Shown: positions 35,044 to 44,260 of the stretch, piece by piece
How the letters are laid out: each line of letters opens with the position of its first letter
How positions within the stretch are numbered: the stretch's first letter is position 1
Assembly: GCF_000761215.1 (NCBI RefSeq)
Contig: NZ_CP009438.1
Coordinates: 4,915,501 to 4,979,500, forward strand
Source: Streptomyces glaucescens
GTDB lineage: Bacteria; Actinomycetota; Actinomycetes; Streptomycetales; Streptomycetaceae
DNA length: 64,000 nucleotides
Reading direction: 5' to 3'
Notes under the pieces: model-generated
Told to the model about the DNA's origin: nothing
Seen by the model: the letters and a program-made list of their open reading frames with translations, nothing else
Databases searched by the model: none
Made by a program: the position numbers and the translations under genes

Positions 35044-35451
35044 GTGATCGGCGTGCTCGACACCGAAGGCGACCGCGCCGAGTGGACCTTCCCCGCGGAC
35101 CCGGGAGCCGTGCGCACCGCCCGGGCCGCCGTCCGCGGCCAGCTCCACCACTGGGGCCTGGACAGCCTCGGTGACCTCGCGGTCCTCCTGGTCAGCGAAC
35201 TCGTCACCAACTCCCTGCGGCACGCCACCGGCCCGATCGGCGTGCGCCTGGTGCGTCCCGCCGGGCCGCCCGCCGTGCTGCTGGTGGAGGTCTCCGACCC
35301 CCTCCCGGACCTGCCGCTGGAGCGCGCCGCCCGCCCCGATGACGAGAGTGGCCGCGGACTGCAACTCGTCGCCTCCGCCTCGCGCCGCTGGGGCAGCCGC
35401 TCGGGCGGCACCGGAAAGACGGTCTGGTTCGAGCTGGCGGTGCCGGCCTGA
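35044..35451 (+). CDS. Small HATPase anti-sigma-factor-type serine kinase
   Basis: A 135-residue single-domain GHKL ATPase of the RsbW/SpoIIAB-like group, expanded in streptomycetes. Motifs are LLVSELVTNSLRHA (N box), VLLVEVSDPLPDLP (G1) and DDESGRGLQLVASASRRWG (G2), ending in GKTVWFELAVPA. Such proteins phosphorylate anti-sigma antagonists or bind sigma factors; the partner cannot be named. A GTG at 35044 or one at 35053 may be the start. It lies 270 bp upstream of a large phosphatase that ends in the same type of domain, and both could work in one partner-switching pathway. Confidence 0.85.
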   Translation: MIGVLDTEGDRAEWTFPADPGAVRTARAAVRGQLHHWGLDSLGDLAVLLVSELVTNSLRHATGPIGVRLVRPAGPPAVLLVEVSDPLPDLPLERAARPDDESGRGLQLVASASRRWGSRSGGTGKTVWFELAVPA

Positions 35452-35721
35452 GGCCGTACGGCGAGCCCGAACGGCGCCGCGCTCGCCGTACGGCCGCCCG
35501 GGTGCGCGCAGCCGGTCGGACCGCCCGTGCCCGGCAGCGGGATTCGGGGGCATGTCCGCTGGTTAGAAGACTGGAAGTGTTCGCGCAGTACGGTCCGAAA
35601 AGCACTTGGACTGTGCTGTGATCGTGAACACCGTGTTGTGCGGCGCCGTAGTGCTGGATACTGCGGGCAGCCGCCCCCGGTGACCGGTGCCGGACGCGGT
35701 GAGCTGGAGGGGACGGTTCGC

Positions 35722-38334
35722 GTGAGCGAGATACCAGCGAAGGCCACGGAGTCCGAGGACCCGTCGGACGGCGCGAGGGCGGGGGCCGCGGGTGCCGCGG
35801 ACGGTTCCGCACAGCTGCCGCCCGCCGGAGCCCTGTGGCAGAGCAGTCCGCCCGGCTCGATCTACGACTACATCAAGGTCGCCTCCTTCTCCATCGGCCC
35901 GGACGGGCTGGTGGACCAGTGGAGCCTGCGCGCCGAGCAGCTGTTCGGCATCCCGGCCGACCGGGCCGTCGGCATGGACCCCATCGCGGCGTTCGTCGAC
36001 CCCGACCTGCGCGAGCGCGGCCAGCGCAAGATGTCCGAGATCCTGGACGGGCGGGAGTGGACCGGCGTCGTCCCCTTCCGCACCCCGGACCCGGACGGCG
36101 GGCGCGGCACGGACGGGCTCGCCGAGGTCTATGTGATGCCCACCCGGACCGAGGACGGCGAGAAGGCCGCGGTCTGCATCGTCGTGGACGTCCGGGTGCT
36201 GCGCAGCATCGAGACGGATCTCGCCGCCTCGCAGGCGATTTTCGGTCAATCACCGTTCGGGTTCCTGCTGATCGACACCGATCTGCGAGTGCGCCGCGCC
36301 AACCAGCGATTCGCCTCGATCTTCGGCGGCACACCCGACGACCACCGCGGCAAGGGCGTCCACGACTATCTGCCGCGCGCCGAGGCCGACCGGGTCTCCG
36401 CCACCCTGCGCCGCGTCCTGGAGACCGGTGACTCCATCACGGACATGCACGTCACGGGCTTCGTGCCCGGCTCCGACGAGCGACGGCACTGGTCGGTCAA
36501 CCTCTACCGGGTGCACAGCGGAAGCGGCCGGCCCATCGGCGTCGCCTGGCTGGGAACCGACATCACCTCCCGCCGGGCCGCGGCCCGGGAGGCCGCCGCC
36601 GCACGGCGCAATCTCGCCCTGCTCAACGAGGCCGGCGCCCGCATAGGGAACTCCCTCGACCTGGAGACCACCGCCCGGGAACTCCTCGACGTCGTCGTCC
36701 CCGGCTTCTGCGACCTGGCGACCGTCGACCTCTACCAGGGCCTGCTCGTCGGCGACGAGACCCCGCCCGGCCTGCCCGACGGCAGCGCCGAACTGCGCCG
36801 GGTCGCCTTCGCCAGCGCCGTGTCCGACGCCCCCTTCGCCGGCACCGGCCGGCCGGTCAAGGTCGGCGCGGTCCACCACTATCCGTTCAACTCGCCCTGC
36901 GCGGACGCCCTGCGCACCGCCCGCCCGCGGCTCGTCCCCCCGGAGGAGGGCGGGCTCGTGCAGTCCACCCTCGCGGTGCCCATGGTCGCCCACGACACCG
37001 TCGTGGGACTCGCCCAGTTCTCCCGGGCGAAGGGCAGCGAGCCGTTCGGCGACCGGGACCGCGACCTCGCCGTGGAGCTGGCCGCACGCGCCGCCGTCTG
37101 CATCGACAACGCCCGCCTCTACCGGCGCGAGCACGAACGCGCGCTGATCCTTCAGCGGTCCCTGCTCCCGCCCGGCGACCCGGTCGCGGCGGGCCTCGAC
37201 ATCGCCTGCCGCTACCTGCCCGGCAACGCCTCCACCGGACGGCCCAGCGAGGTCGGCGGCGACTGGTTCGACGTCATCGAACTGCCCGGCCACCGCACCG
37301 CGCTGGTCGTCGGCGACGTGATGGGGCGCGGTCTGCGCGCGGCGGTCGCCATGGGCGAACTGCGCACCGCCGTACGGACCCTGGCCCAGCTCGACCTGGA
37401 ACCGGCGGAGGTCCTCTCCCAGTTGGACGAGATCGCGCGCGGCCTCGGCACGCCCGGGGGCATCCAGCAGGCCACCCGCGCCGCCCGCCGCCCCCGCGAG
37501 GCCGACCTGTCCGAGGTGTACCTCGCGACCTGCGTGTACGCGGTGTACGACAGTGTCACCCGGCGCTGCACCTTCGCCAACGCCGGTCACCTCCCGCCGG
37601 TTCTGGTCGAACCCGGCGAGCCGGCGCTGATGCTGGACGTGCCGCCGGGACTGCCGCTCGGCGTGGGCGGGGAGCCGTTCGAGGAGGTGGAGGTCGAACT
37701 GCCCGAGGGCGCGCTGCTCGCCCTCTACACGGACGGCCTGGTCGAGTCCCGCGACCACCCCCTGGACGAGGGGCTGCAGGCGTTCGTGGGCGCGCTCACC
37801 GACCCGGCCAGCCCGCTGGAGGACGTCTGCGACGACGTCCTCGACACCCTGGACACCCACCACGGCGAGGACGACATCGCCCTGCTGATGGCCCGCGTCC
37901 AGGGCCTGCCCGCCGAGTCCGTCGGCGACTGGACGCTGCCGCGCGAGCCGCGCAGCGTGGGCCGGGCCCGTGAGTACGCCCGCGGCCAACTGCTCTCCTG
38001 GGACCTGGAGCCGCTGGTCGACACCGCGGAGCTCCTGGTCAGCGAACTGGTCACCAACGCCCTGCGCTACGGCGAGGGCGAGATCAGGCTCCGGCTCCTG
38101 CTGGACCGCACCCTGGTCTGCGAGGTGTGGGACTCCGGCCTGGTCCAGCCGCGCCGCCGCCGGGCCCGCGACACCGACGAGGGCGGCCGGGGCCTCCAGC
38201 TCGTCGGCCTGCTCTCCGCCGCCTGGGGCTCCCGCCGCACCCACCGGGGCAAGACGGTCTGGTTCGAACTGCCCCTGCCGGACGGCGAGAACGGCGTGGC
38301 GGACCCGGCGGAGGCACTGCTGAGCCTGTTCTAG
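35722..38334 (+). CDS. PAS-PAS-GAF-SpoIIE phosphatase-HATPase sensor regulator
   Basis: An 870-residue cytoplasmic sensor. In order: disordered Ala-rich start (1-50), PAS domain (about 53-155, FSIGPDGLVDQWSLRAEQLF), second PAS (about 170-285, LIDTDLRVRRANQRFASIFG), GAF (about 300-470), SpoIIE PP2C phosphatase (GGDWFDVI at 512, VVGDVMGRG, LYTDGLVESR) and C-terminal HATPase (SELVTNALRYG at about 774, DEGGRGLQLVGLLS). All phosphatase acidic motifs are present. It would integrate a PAS/GAF signal and set the phosphorylation state of an anti-sigma antagonist. The GTG at 35722 is supported by GGAGGGG 9 bases upstream; the open frame continues back to 35527 without signals. Confidence 0.92.
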   Translation: MSEIPAKATESEDPSDGARAGAAGAADGSAQLPPAGALWQSSPPGSIYDYIKVASFSIGPDGLVDQWSLRAEQLFGIPADRAVGMDPIAAFVDPDLRERGQRKMSEILDGREWTGVVPFRTPDPDGGRGTDGLAEVYVMPTRTEDGEKAAVCIVVDVRVLRSIETDLAASQAIFGQSPFGFLLIDTDLRVRRANQRFASIFGGTPDDHRGKGVHDYLPRAEADRVSATLRRVLETGDSITDMHVTGFVPGSDERRHWSVNLYRVHSGSGRPIGVAWLGTDITSRRAAAREAAAARRNLALLNEAGARIGNSLDLETTARELLDVVVPGFCDLATVDLYQGLLVGDETPPGLPDGSAELRRVAFASAVSDAPFAGTGRPVKVGAVHHYPFNSPCADALRTARPRLVPPEEGGLVQSTLAVPMVAHDTVVGLAQFSRAKGSEPFGDRDRDLAVELAARAAVCIDNARLYRREHERALILQRSLLPPGDPVAAGLDIACRYLPGNASTGRPSEVGGDWFDVIELPGHRTALVVGDVMGRGLRAAVAMGELRTAVRTLAQLDLEPAEVLSQLDEIARGLGTPGGIQQATRAARRPREADLSEVYLATCVYAVYDSVTRRCTFANAGHLPPVLVEPGEPALMLDVPPGLPLGVGGEPFEEVEVELPEGALLALYTDGLVESRDHPLDEGLQAFVGALTDPASPLEDVCDDVLDTLDTHHGEDDIALLMARVQGLPAESVGDWTLPREPRSVGRAREYARGQLLSWDLEPLVDTAELLVSELVTNALRYGEGEIRLRLLLDRTLVCEVWDSGLVQPRRRRARDTDEGGRGLQLVGLLSAAWGSRRTHRGKTVWFELPLPDGENGVADPAEALLSLF

Positions 38335-38440
38335 GGCTGCCTCGTGGGAGCAGAGGCCGGACCGGCGCGCCGGGAGCCCGGCAGAGCCACGACCTCCCCC
38401 TCGGCGGTGTCGCCTGGCGTTCCCCGGGGTCGTGTCGCCG

Positions 38441-39991
38441 TCACGACAGGGCAGGGCCGTGGCGGGCCCGTGTGCCCGGGCCGCCGAAGCCCGCGGCGGG
38501 GGCGGTGACGGGGTCCGGGCCCAGCAGGATGCCGCCGAGCAGGGCACCGGCGGTCCCGGTACCGGGCGCGGCGTCCGGGTGGCCGTGGGCGCGGACGTCC
38601 CGTTCGGCGAGCTGCCGGGCCTGCCGGGCCAGCGAATGCGCGGCGAGCGGGTCGGCCCGCCGCGCGTCGTGCGCCGCGGCCAGCCTGGTCCGGGCCTCGG
38701 CGCCGACCGCGCCCCGGTGGACGGCGACGAAGTCCTCCGCCGCGGCGACGGCACTCCGGGCGGCCAGCGCGGCGGCGGCCGGCAGCACCCCCGCCCGTCC
38801 GTCCGCGACCGGCGCGGTCGCCCGGACGACTCGGTGGAGCAGGCCGAGGGGGTCGTACGGCCCGGCGGTCACCTCCTCGCGTACGGCGGCCAGGACCGCG
38901 TCGGCGTGCAGGACCCGCGCCCGCTGTTCGCCGCCGGGGGCGCTCGCCGCGCCCGCCCGCTCGCGGGCCCCCGCCAGTTCGGCCTCCGCCCCCGTCAGTG
39001 CGGCCGGGAGCAGCGCGGCGGCCTCGGACAGCTCGGCGGCCAGCCGGCCGACGGCCCGCACCAGGAGGTCCGCCTGGGCGATGGCGCCCTCGGCGGCCCG
39101 CAGCCGCGCGGCGGCCGGGCCGTGCTCGCCGCGGTCCGCGCACTGCCGGGCCTGGTTGAGCCCCGCGGTCGCGAACACCAGGCGGTCCTTGGCCTGTTCG
39201 ACGTGTCCGGCGACCGGGGCGAGCGCGGCGCGCGGGTACCGCCCGGCGAGTTCTCCGAGCAGTGCCCCGGCCGTCCCGGTCCGCCCGGTCAGCTCCCGGA
39301 AGCGGGTCTCGGCGACCTCCAGCGCCCCGGCGAGCCCGTCCCCCGTCTCGCGCAGCCGGTCGAACCCGGCGGCCTCCGCGTCCAGCAGCCGGCCCGCCTC
39401 CACGCACCGGCCGACGATCCCGGCGAGCGCCTGCCGCCGCGCCGCCTGATCGCCGGGGATCCCCTCGTCGTACCGCTGCCGCATCCGGAACGCCTCCGTC
39501 AGCTCGGCACGCGCGGCGGCGAGCGTCCGGGCGTACGGCGCCACGGCCCCGGTGCCGAGACCCAGCTCGGCGAACTCCAGTTCCTCACGGCTGGTGCGCA
39601 CCCAGTCGTCCGCCGCGACCAGCACCGCCCGCGCCCGCTCGTCCAGGTCGGCGAGCGGCACTCCGGTCGCCGGGCCCGGCGGCGGGCCGCCCGGGGCCGT
39701 GCGGGCGCGGCGACCGCGCCGGACGTACGCGTACCCGCCGATCACGGCGGCCGCGCCCACCGCGAGCAGCGGCAGCACCAGATCCGCGGTGGCGGTCTCC
39801 TCGGCCTCCGCCCGCTGCGCGGACGCGCCGGGGCCGGGCGCGAGGACCGCGCGGGCCTCCTCGGGGGTGGTCGTCCCCGGCAGGGCCAGCCACAGCACCG
39901 CGACCACCGCGCCCAGCACGGCGTGGGCCACCCGCGCGGACAGGTGCGTGGTCGCGCGCCGCGGGTGGCCCCGGGCCGGGGAGGTGGTCAC
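38441..39991 (-). CDS. TPM-family-like membrane protein lacking the TPM domain
   Basis: A 516-residue protein with an N-terminal membrane segment (ARVAHAVLGAVVAVLWLALP), a short Ala/Glu linker, a second membrane segment (LVLPLLAVGAAAVIGGYAYV, about residues 72-92), and a long alpha-helical cytoplasmic region rich in Ala, Arg and Glu (LADLDERARAVLVAADDWVR, then AGHVEQAKDRLVFATAGLNQ and REEVTAGPYDPLGLLHRV). The helical region matches, as I recall, the C-terminal part of actinobacterial TPM-domain (YgcG-like) proteins, but the roughly 120-residue TPM domain expected between the two membrane segments is missing. The start is GTG at 39991; the ribosome-binding site is weak. Confidence 0.7.
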   Translation of the reverse strand: MTTSPARGHPRRATTHLSARVAHAVLGAVVAVLWLALPGTTTPEEARAVLAPGPGASAQRAEAEETATADLVLPLLAVGAAAVIGGYAYVRRGRRARTAPGGPPPGPATGVPLADLDERARAVLVAADDWVRTSREELEFAELGLGTGAVAPYARTLAAARAELTEAFRMRQRYDEGIPGDQAARRQALAGIVGRCVEAGRLLDAEAAGFDRLRETGDGLAGALEVAETRFRELTGRTGTAGALLGELAGRYPRAALAPVAGHVEQAKDRLVFATAGLNQARQCADRGEHGPAAARLRAAEGAIAQADLLVRAVGRLAAELSEAAALLPAALTGAEAELAGARERAGAASAPGGEQRARVLHADAVLAAVREEVTAGPYDPLGLLHRVVRATAPVADGRAGVLPAAAALAARSAVAAAEDFVAVHRGAVGAEARTRLAAAHDARRADPLAAHSLARQARQLAERDVRAHGHPDAAPGTGTAGALLGGILLGPDPVTAPAAGFGGPGTRARHGPALS

Positions 39992-40225
39992 ATTCCGGAG
40001 CGTACGAGCAGGAGCGCGGCGTCGCGAGCGGGGCGCGTCCGCGGTGGAACCCGGGGCGCGGTGGACCGCTCCCGGCCGCGCGCGGGCGCGGTCCGGCCCC
40101 GTCGCGGGGAGAGCCGCCACGGTCCGTGCGTCCCCGCCCGCGACGACCTCGCCCCCCCCCGCGGGGCGGCCGCCCGCGGCCGGCGGCGGCGCGGGCCGTC
40201 GCGGGACACCGCGCCGGGCGGCCGC

Positions 40226-41002
40226 TCAGCCTGCCGAGGACCGTCTCCTGATCTTGGAGCCGAGCCACACCAGCGGGTCGTACTTGCGGTCCACGGCCCG
40301 CTCCTTCAGCGGGATCAGGGCGTTGTCGGTGATCTTGATGCCCTCGGGGCAGACCTCGGTGCAGCACTTGGTGATGTTGCAGTAGCCGAGGCCGTGCTCG
40401 TCCTGGGCGGTCCTCTTGCGGTCGACGCCGCTCTCGGCCGCCGCGTCCAGCGGATGCATGTCCAGCTCGGCGATCCGCATCAGGAACCGGGGACCGGCGA
40501 ACGCCGCCTTGTTCTCCTCGTGGTCGCGCACCACGTGGCAGGTGTCCTGGCACAGGAAGCACTCGATGCACTTGCGGAACTCCTGCGAGCGGTCCACGTC
40601 CTCCTGCATCATCCGGTACTCGCCCGGACCGACTCCGGCGGGCGGCACGAAGGCGGGCACCTCCCGCGCCTTGCGGTAGTTGAAGCCGACGTCCGTCACC
40701 AGGTCCCGCACCACCGGGAAGGCCCGCAGCGGGGTGACGGTGACCGTCTCCTCACGGGTGAACACCGACATCCGGGTCATGCACATCAGCCGCGGCCGTC
40801 CGTTGATCTCCGCGGAGCACGAACCGCACTTGCCTGCCTTGCAGTTCCAGCGCACGGCCAGGTCGGGGGCCTGCGTCGCCTGGAGGCGGTGGATGATGTC
40901 CAGGACCACCTCGCCCTCGTTCACCTCGACCCGGAAGTCCTCCAGGCCGCCGCCGTGCGCGTCACCCCGCCACACCTTGAAGCGGGCCTCGTAGCCGCTC
41001 AT
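40226..41002 (-). CDS. sdhB: Succinate dehydrogenase iron-sulfur subunit (SdhB, Sdh1 type)
   Basis: Carries electrons from the flavin to the membrane anchor of complex II. The 258-residue subunit has the [2Fe-2S] ligands in CKAGKCGSCSAEI with a distal cysteine in RPRLMC, and [4Fe-4S]/[3Fe-4S] ligands in CIECFLCQDTC, CNITKCCTEVCPEG. The start ATG overlaps the sdhA stop (ATGA). It is the last gene of the operon small ORF-sdhC-sdhA-sdhB. Confidence 0.93.
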   Translation of the reverse strand: MSGYEARFKVWRGDAHGGGLEDFRVEVNEGEVVLDIIHRLQATQAPDLAVRWNCKAGKCGSCSAEINGRPRLMCMTRMSVFTREETVTVTPLRAFPVVRDLVTDVGFNYRKAREVPAFVPPAGVGPGEYRMMQEDVDRSQEFRKCIECFLCQDTCHVVRDHEENKAAFAGPRFLMRIAELDMHPLDAAAESGVDRKRTAQDEHGLGYCNITKCCTEVCPEGIKITDNALIPLKERAVDRKYDPLVWLGSKIRRRSSAG

Positions 41003-42873
41003 GCGTACAGCTCCTCTTCGGCGAGGTACTTGACCAGCTCCTCCTTCTCGAACAGGGCGAGCAGGTCCGGGCGGATGGGCGCGGTCGTCTCCCGGGACAG
41101 GGCGACGGCGTCCCCCGCGAGCGCGCACAGCAGGTTCACCCGCCGCCACGCCCGGTCCATCCCCGGGAAGTCCTCCCGGGTGTGGCCGCCGCGCGACTCG
41201 GTGCGCTCCAGCGCCGCCCGGGCCACGCACTCGCTGACCAGCAGCATGTTCCGCAGGTCCAGGGCCAGGTGCCAGCCCGGGTTGAACTGGCGGTGGCCCT
41301 CGACACCGGCCCGCGCGGCCCGGGCGCGCAGCTCGGCGAGGGTCTCCAGGGCCTGCTCCATCTCGCCCTGGCGGCGGATGATGCCGACCAGGTCGTTCAT
41401 CGTGCGCTGGAGTTCCTGGTGCAGGGTGTACGGGTTCTCGCCGGTCACCGAGAACGGCCGCAGCGCCTCCTGGGCCGCCGCGTCCACCTGGGCGTCGTCC
41501 ACGGCCGGGCGGGCGCCCGCCGAGCCGCGCGCGTACTCCGCCGCGTGCCAGCCCGCGCGGCGGCCGAAGACCAGCAGGTCGGAGAGCGAGTTGCCGCCGA
41601 GCCGGTTGGAGCCGTGCATCCCGCCCGCCACCTCACCGGCCGCGTAGAGTCCGGGTACCCCGCGCGCCGCCGCCGAGTCGGAGTCGACGGCGATGCCGCC
41701 CATCACGTAGTGGCAGGTCGGCCCGACCTCCATCGCCTCGGCGGTGATGTCGACGTCGGCCAGCTCCTTGAACTGGTGGTACATCGACGGCAGCCGCCGT
41801 TTGATCACCTCGGCGGGCATCCGGGTCGACACGTCCAGGAACACCCCGCCGTGCGGGGAGCCCCGGCCCTCCTTGACCTCGGTGTTGATGGCCCGGGCGA
41901 CCTCGTCGCGGGGGAGCAGTTCGGGCGGGCGCCGGTTGTGGTCCGGGTCCTCGTACCAGCGGTCGGCCTCGTCCTCGGTCTCGGCGTACTTCTCCTTGAA
42001 GACGTCCGGGATGTAGTCGAACATGAACCGCTTGCCGTCGGAGTTCCTGAGCACCCCGCCGTCGCCGCGCACCGACTCGGTGACCAGGATGCCCTTCACC
42101 GACGGCGGCCAGACCATGCCGGTCGGGTGGAACTGCACGAACTCCATGTTCAGCAGGGGAGCGCCGGCGAGCAGGGCCAGCGCGTGGCCGTCGCCGGTGT
42201 ACTCCCAGGAGTTCGACGTCACCTTGAAGGACTTGCCGATGCCGCCCGTGGCGATCACCACGGCGGGTGCCTCCAGCACGAAGAAGCGGCCGCTCTCGCG
42301 CTCGTAGCCGAAGACGCCGGAGACCCGGTCGCCGTCCTTCAGCACCCGGGTGACCGTGCACTCCTGGAAGACCTTGAGGCGGGACTCGTAGTCACCGGTG
42401 GCCGCGAAGTCCTCCTGCTGGAGGGCGACGGTCTTCTGCTGGAGGGTGCGGATCAGTTCCAGCCCGGTGCGGTCGCCGACGTGGGCGAGGCGCGGGTACT
42501 CGTGGCCGCCGAAGTTGCGCTGCGAGATCCGCCCGTCGCCGGTCCGGTCGAACAGGGCGCCCCAGGTCTCCAGCTCCCACACCCGGTCGGGCGCCTCCTG
42601 GGCGTGCAGCTCGGCCATCCGCCACTGGTTGAGGAACTTGCCGCCGCGCATGGTGTCGCGGAAGTGGACCTGCCAGGTGTCGTTCTCGTTGGCGTTGGCC
42701 ATGGCCGCCGCGATGCCGCCCTCGGCCATCACCGTGTGCGCCTTGCCGAACAGGGACTTGCAGATCACCGCCGTACGGGCGCCGCGCTCGCGGGCCTCGA
42801 TGGCGGCGCGCAGTCCCGCCCCGCCGGCCCCGACCACGACGACGTCCCACTCCTGCCGCTCGACCACGGACAT
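40999..42873 (-). CDS. sdhA: Succinate dehydrogenase flavoprotein subunit (SdhA, Sdh1 type)
   Basis: Oxidises succinate to fumarate. The 624-residue FAD subunit has the dinucleotide-binding VVVGAGGAGLRAA, His46 in KAHTVMAEGG (the position of the covalently linked flavin), the substrate-binding HPTGM segment (EFVQFHPTGMV), the catalytic Arg region (RMPAEVIKRR), and GGNSLSDLLVFG. The subunit composition and sequence style fit the actinobacterial Sdh1 complex rather than the E. coli type. TGATG overlap with sdhC and ATGA overlap with sdhB indicate tight coupling. Confidence 0.95.
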   Translation of the reverse strand: MSVVERQEWDVVVVGAGGAGLRAAIEARERGARTAVICKSLFGKAHTVMAEGGIAAAMANANENDTWQVHFRDTMRGGKFLNQWRMAELHAQEAPDRVWELETWGALFDRTGDGRISQRNFGGHEYPRLAHVGDRTGLELIRTLQQKTVALQQEDFAATGDYESRLKVFQECTVTRVLKDGDRVSGVFGYERESGRFFVLEAPAVVIATGGIGKSFKVTSNSWEYTGDGHALALLAGAPLLNMEFVQFHPTGMVWPPSVKGILVTESVRGDGGVLRNSDGKRFMFDYIPDVFKEKYAETEDEADRWYEDPDHNRRPPELLPRDEVARAINTEVKEGRGSPHGGVFLDVSTRMPAEVIKRRLPSMYHQFKELADVDITAEAMEVGPTCHYVMGGIAVDSDSAAARGVPGLYAAGEVAGGMHGSNRLGGNSLSDLLVFGRRAGWHAAEYARGSAGARPAVDDAQVDAAAQEALRPFSVTGENPYTLHQELQRTMNDLVGIIRRQGEMEQALETLAELRARAARAGVEGHRQFNPGWHLALDLRNMLLVSECVARAALERTESRGGHTREDFPGMDRAWRRVNLLCALAGDAVALSRETTAPIRPDLLALFEKEELVKYLAEEELYA

Positions 42874-43709
42874 CAGAAGAACCTCGGATCCTCGAAGACA
42901 CCGGACGCGACGAGCCAGACGTAGAGGTCGGCGAGTGCCACGCTCGCCAGCGACGTCCAGGCGAGCAGCATGTGCCGGGCGTTGAGCCTCCCCACGAACT
43001 GCCACATGCGGTAGCGCACGGGGTGCCGGGAGAAGTGCTTGAGCCTGCCGCCGACGATGTGCCGGCAGGAGTGGCAGGAGAGGGTGTACGCCCAGATGAG
43101 GGTGATGTTGACGACGAACACCAGGGTGCCGAGGCCCATGTGGCCCCAGTCGTAGTGCTCGTCGCGGAAGGCGAGCACGGTGTCGTAGGTGAGGATGCCC
43201 GCGACCGGGAGCGCCGCGTAGAAGAAGTAGCGGTGGACGTTCTGGAGGATCAGCGGGAAGCGGGTCTCCCCGGTGTACTTCCTGTGCGGCTCGGCGACCG
43301 CGCAGGCCGGCGGGGAAGCCCAGAAGCCCCGGTAGTAGGCCTTGCGGTAGTAGTAGCAGGTCAGGCGGAAGCCGAGCGGGAAGATCAGGATGATGATCGC
43401 GGGGGAGATGCCCCACCAGCCGCCGAAGATCTCCCAGTTCGGGCCGGCCTTCATGGGCGCGCAGTTCTCCGCCAGGCAGGGGGAGTAGAACGGCGAGACG
43501 TACGGCGCCGCGTAGTAGTCCGTGTTGGCGAAGGCCCGCCAGGTCGAGTAGACGACGAAGGCGAGCAGTCCGGCGGCGGTGGCGGCGGGCGCCAGCCACC
43601 AGCGGTCGGTCCGCAGGTGCGGGGCGGCGATCGCCGCGCGGCCGGCGGCGCGGACGCCGCCGGCGCGGGGCTGCCGTGCTGTGGTCGGGGGTTCCGTACC
43701 AGTGGCCAA
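42873..43709 (-). CDS. sdhC: Succinate dehydrogenase cytochrome b membrane anchor (SdhC, Sdh1 type)
   Basis: A 278-residue single-polypeptide anchor with five predicted membrane helices and several conserved histidines suitable as haem ligands (NVHRYFFYAALP, LSCHSCRHIVGG, NARHMLLAW). A pair of cysteine/proline-rich loops (SPFYSPCLAENCAP) is typical of actinobacterial Sdh1 anchors. The start is an unusual TTG at 43709, supported by GGGAG 7 bases upstream; there is no ATG or GTG at a sensible place. Its stop overlaps the sdhA ATG. Confidence 0.9.
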   Translation of the reverse strand: MATGTEPPTTARQPRAGGVRAAGRAAIAAPHLRTDRWWLAPAATAAGLLAFVVYSTWRAFANTDYYAAPYVSPFYSPCLAENCAPMKAGPNWEIFGGWWGISPAIIILIFPLGFRLTCYYYRKAYYRGFWASPPACAVAEPHRKYTGETRFPLILQNVHRYFFYAALPVAGILTYDTVLAFRDEHYDWGHMGLGTLVFVVNITLIWAYTLSCHSCRHIVGGRLKHFSRHPVRYRMWQFVGRLNARHMLLAWTSLASVALADLYVWLVASGVFEDPRFF

Positions 43710-43737
43710 GGCGTGACTCCCGGTCGGCTCGGGTGGC

Positions 43738-44028
43738 TCAGGGTGCGCGACGGTCGCGGGCGCCGAGACCCTCGTCGTCCGAGTCCGTCCACAGGGCGAC
43801 GTCGTACGGGGTGTCGGAGATGGTGACGAGCTGCTCCTGCCGCCGGTCCGCGAGGGGCCCGGTGGCCGCCTCGCGCAGCAGCGCGACGCTGGCGCGCAGG
43901 TGCTCGCAGTCGGCGCGGACGCGGCGGACGTCGAGTCCGCCGCCCATCTGCCGTTCCAGTCGGGCGACGGCCCGGTTCAGGTCGTCGAGGCACCGCTGGA
44001 CGGTTGCCAGTTCTTCGTGCACGGACAT
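43738..44028 (-). CDS. Small coiled-coil protein at the head of the sdh operon
   Basis: A 96-residue acidic protein whose first 60 residues are heptad-patterned helix (HEELATVQRCLDDLNRAVAR, ADCEHLRASVALLREAA), followed by an acidic tail with DTPYDVALWTDSDDE. I do not recognise a family. A similar small ORF precedes the Sdh1 genes in other streptomycetes as I recall. It ends 28 bp before the sdhC start. GAGG lies 8 bases before the ATG. Confidence 0.75.
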   Translation of the reverse strand: MSVHEELATVQRCLDDLNRAVARLERQMGGGLDVRRVRADCEHLRASVALLREAATGPLADRRQEQLVTISDTPYDVALWTDSDDEGLGARDRRAP

Positions 44029-44260
44029 GACGTGACCTCACTTCCGTCGGCCGGGTGGCCGTGGGCGGCAACGTTCATGCGCCTGAGAGTGTTGCGCGTC
44101 ACACCTGCCGGTGGGAAGGCATGTGCACCGATTGGCCGAGGGCGTGCGGGTGCATCCCGAGGTGTGTTGCGCCGCACGGGTGGCGTGCCGGTGCCCGCCG
44201 CCGTGTCGCCGTCCGTTGCCGAACCCTTTCCTCTTCAGTGGCCGCATACATCGCATGCAT

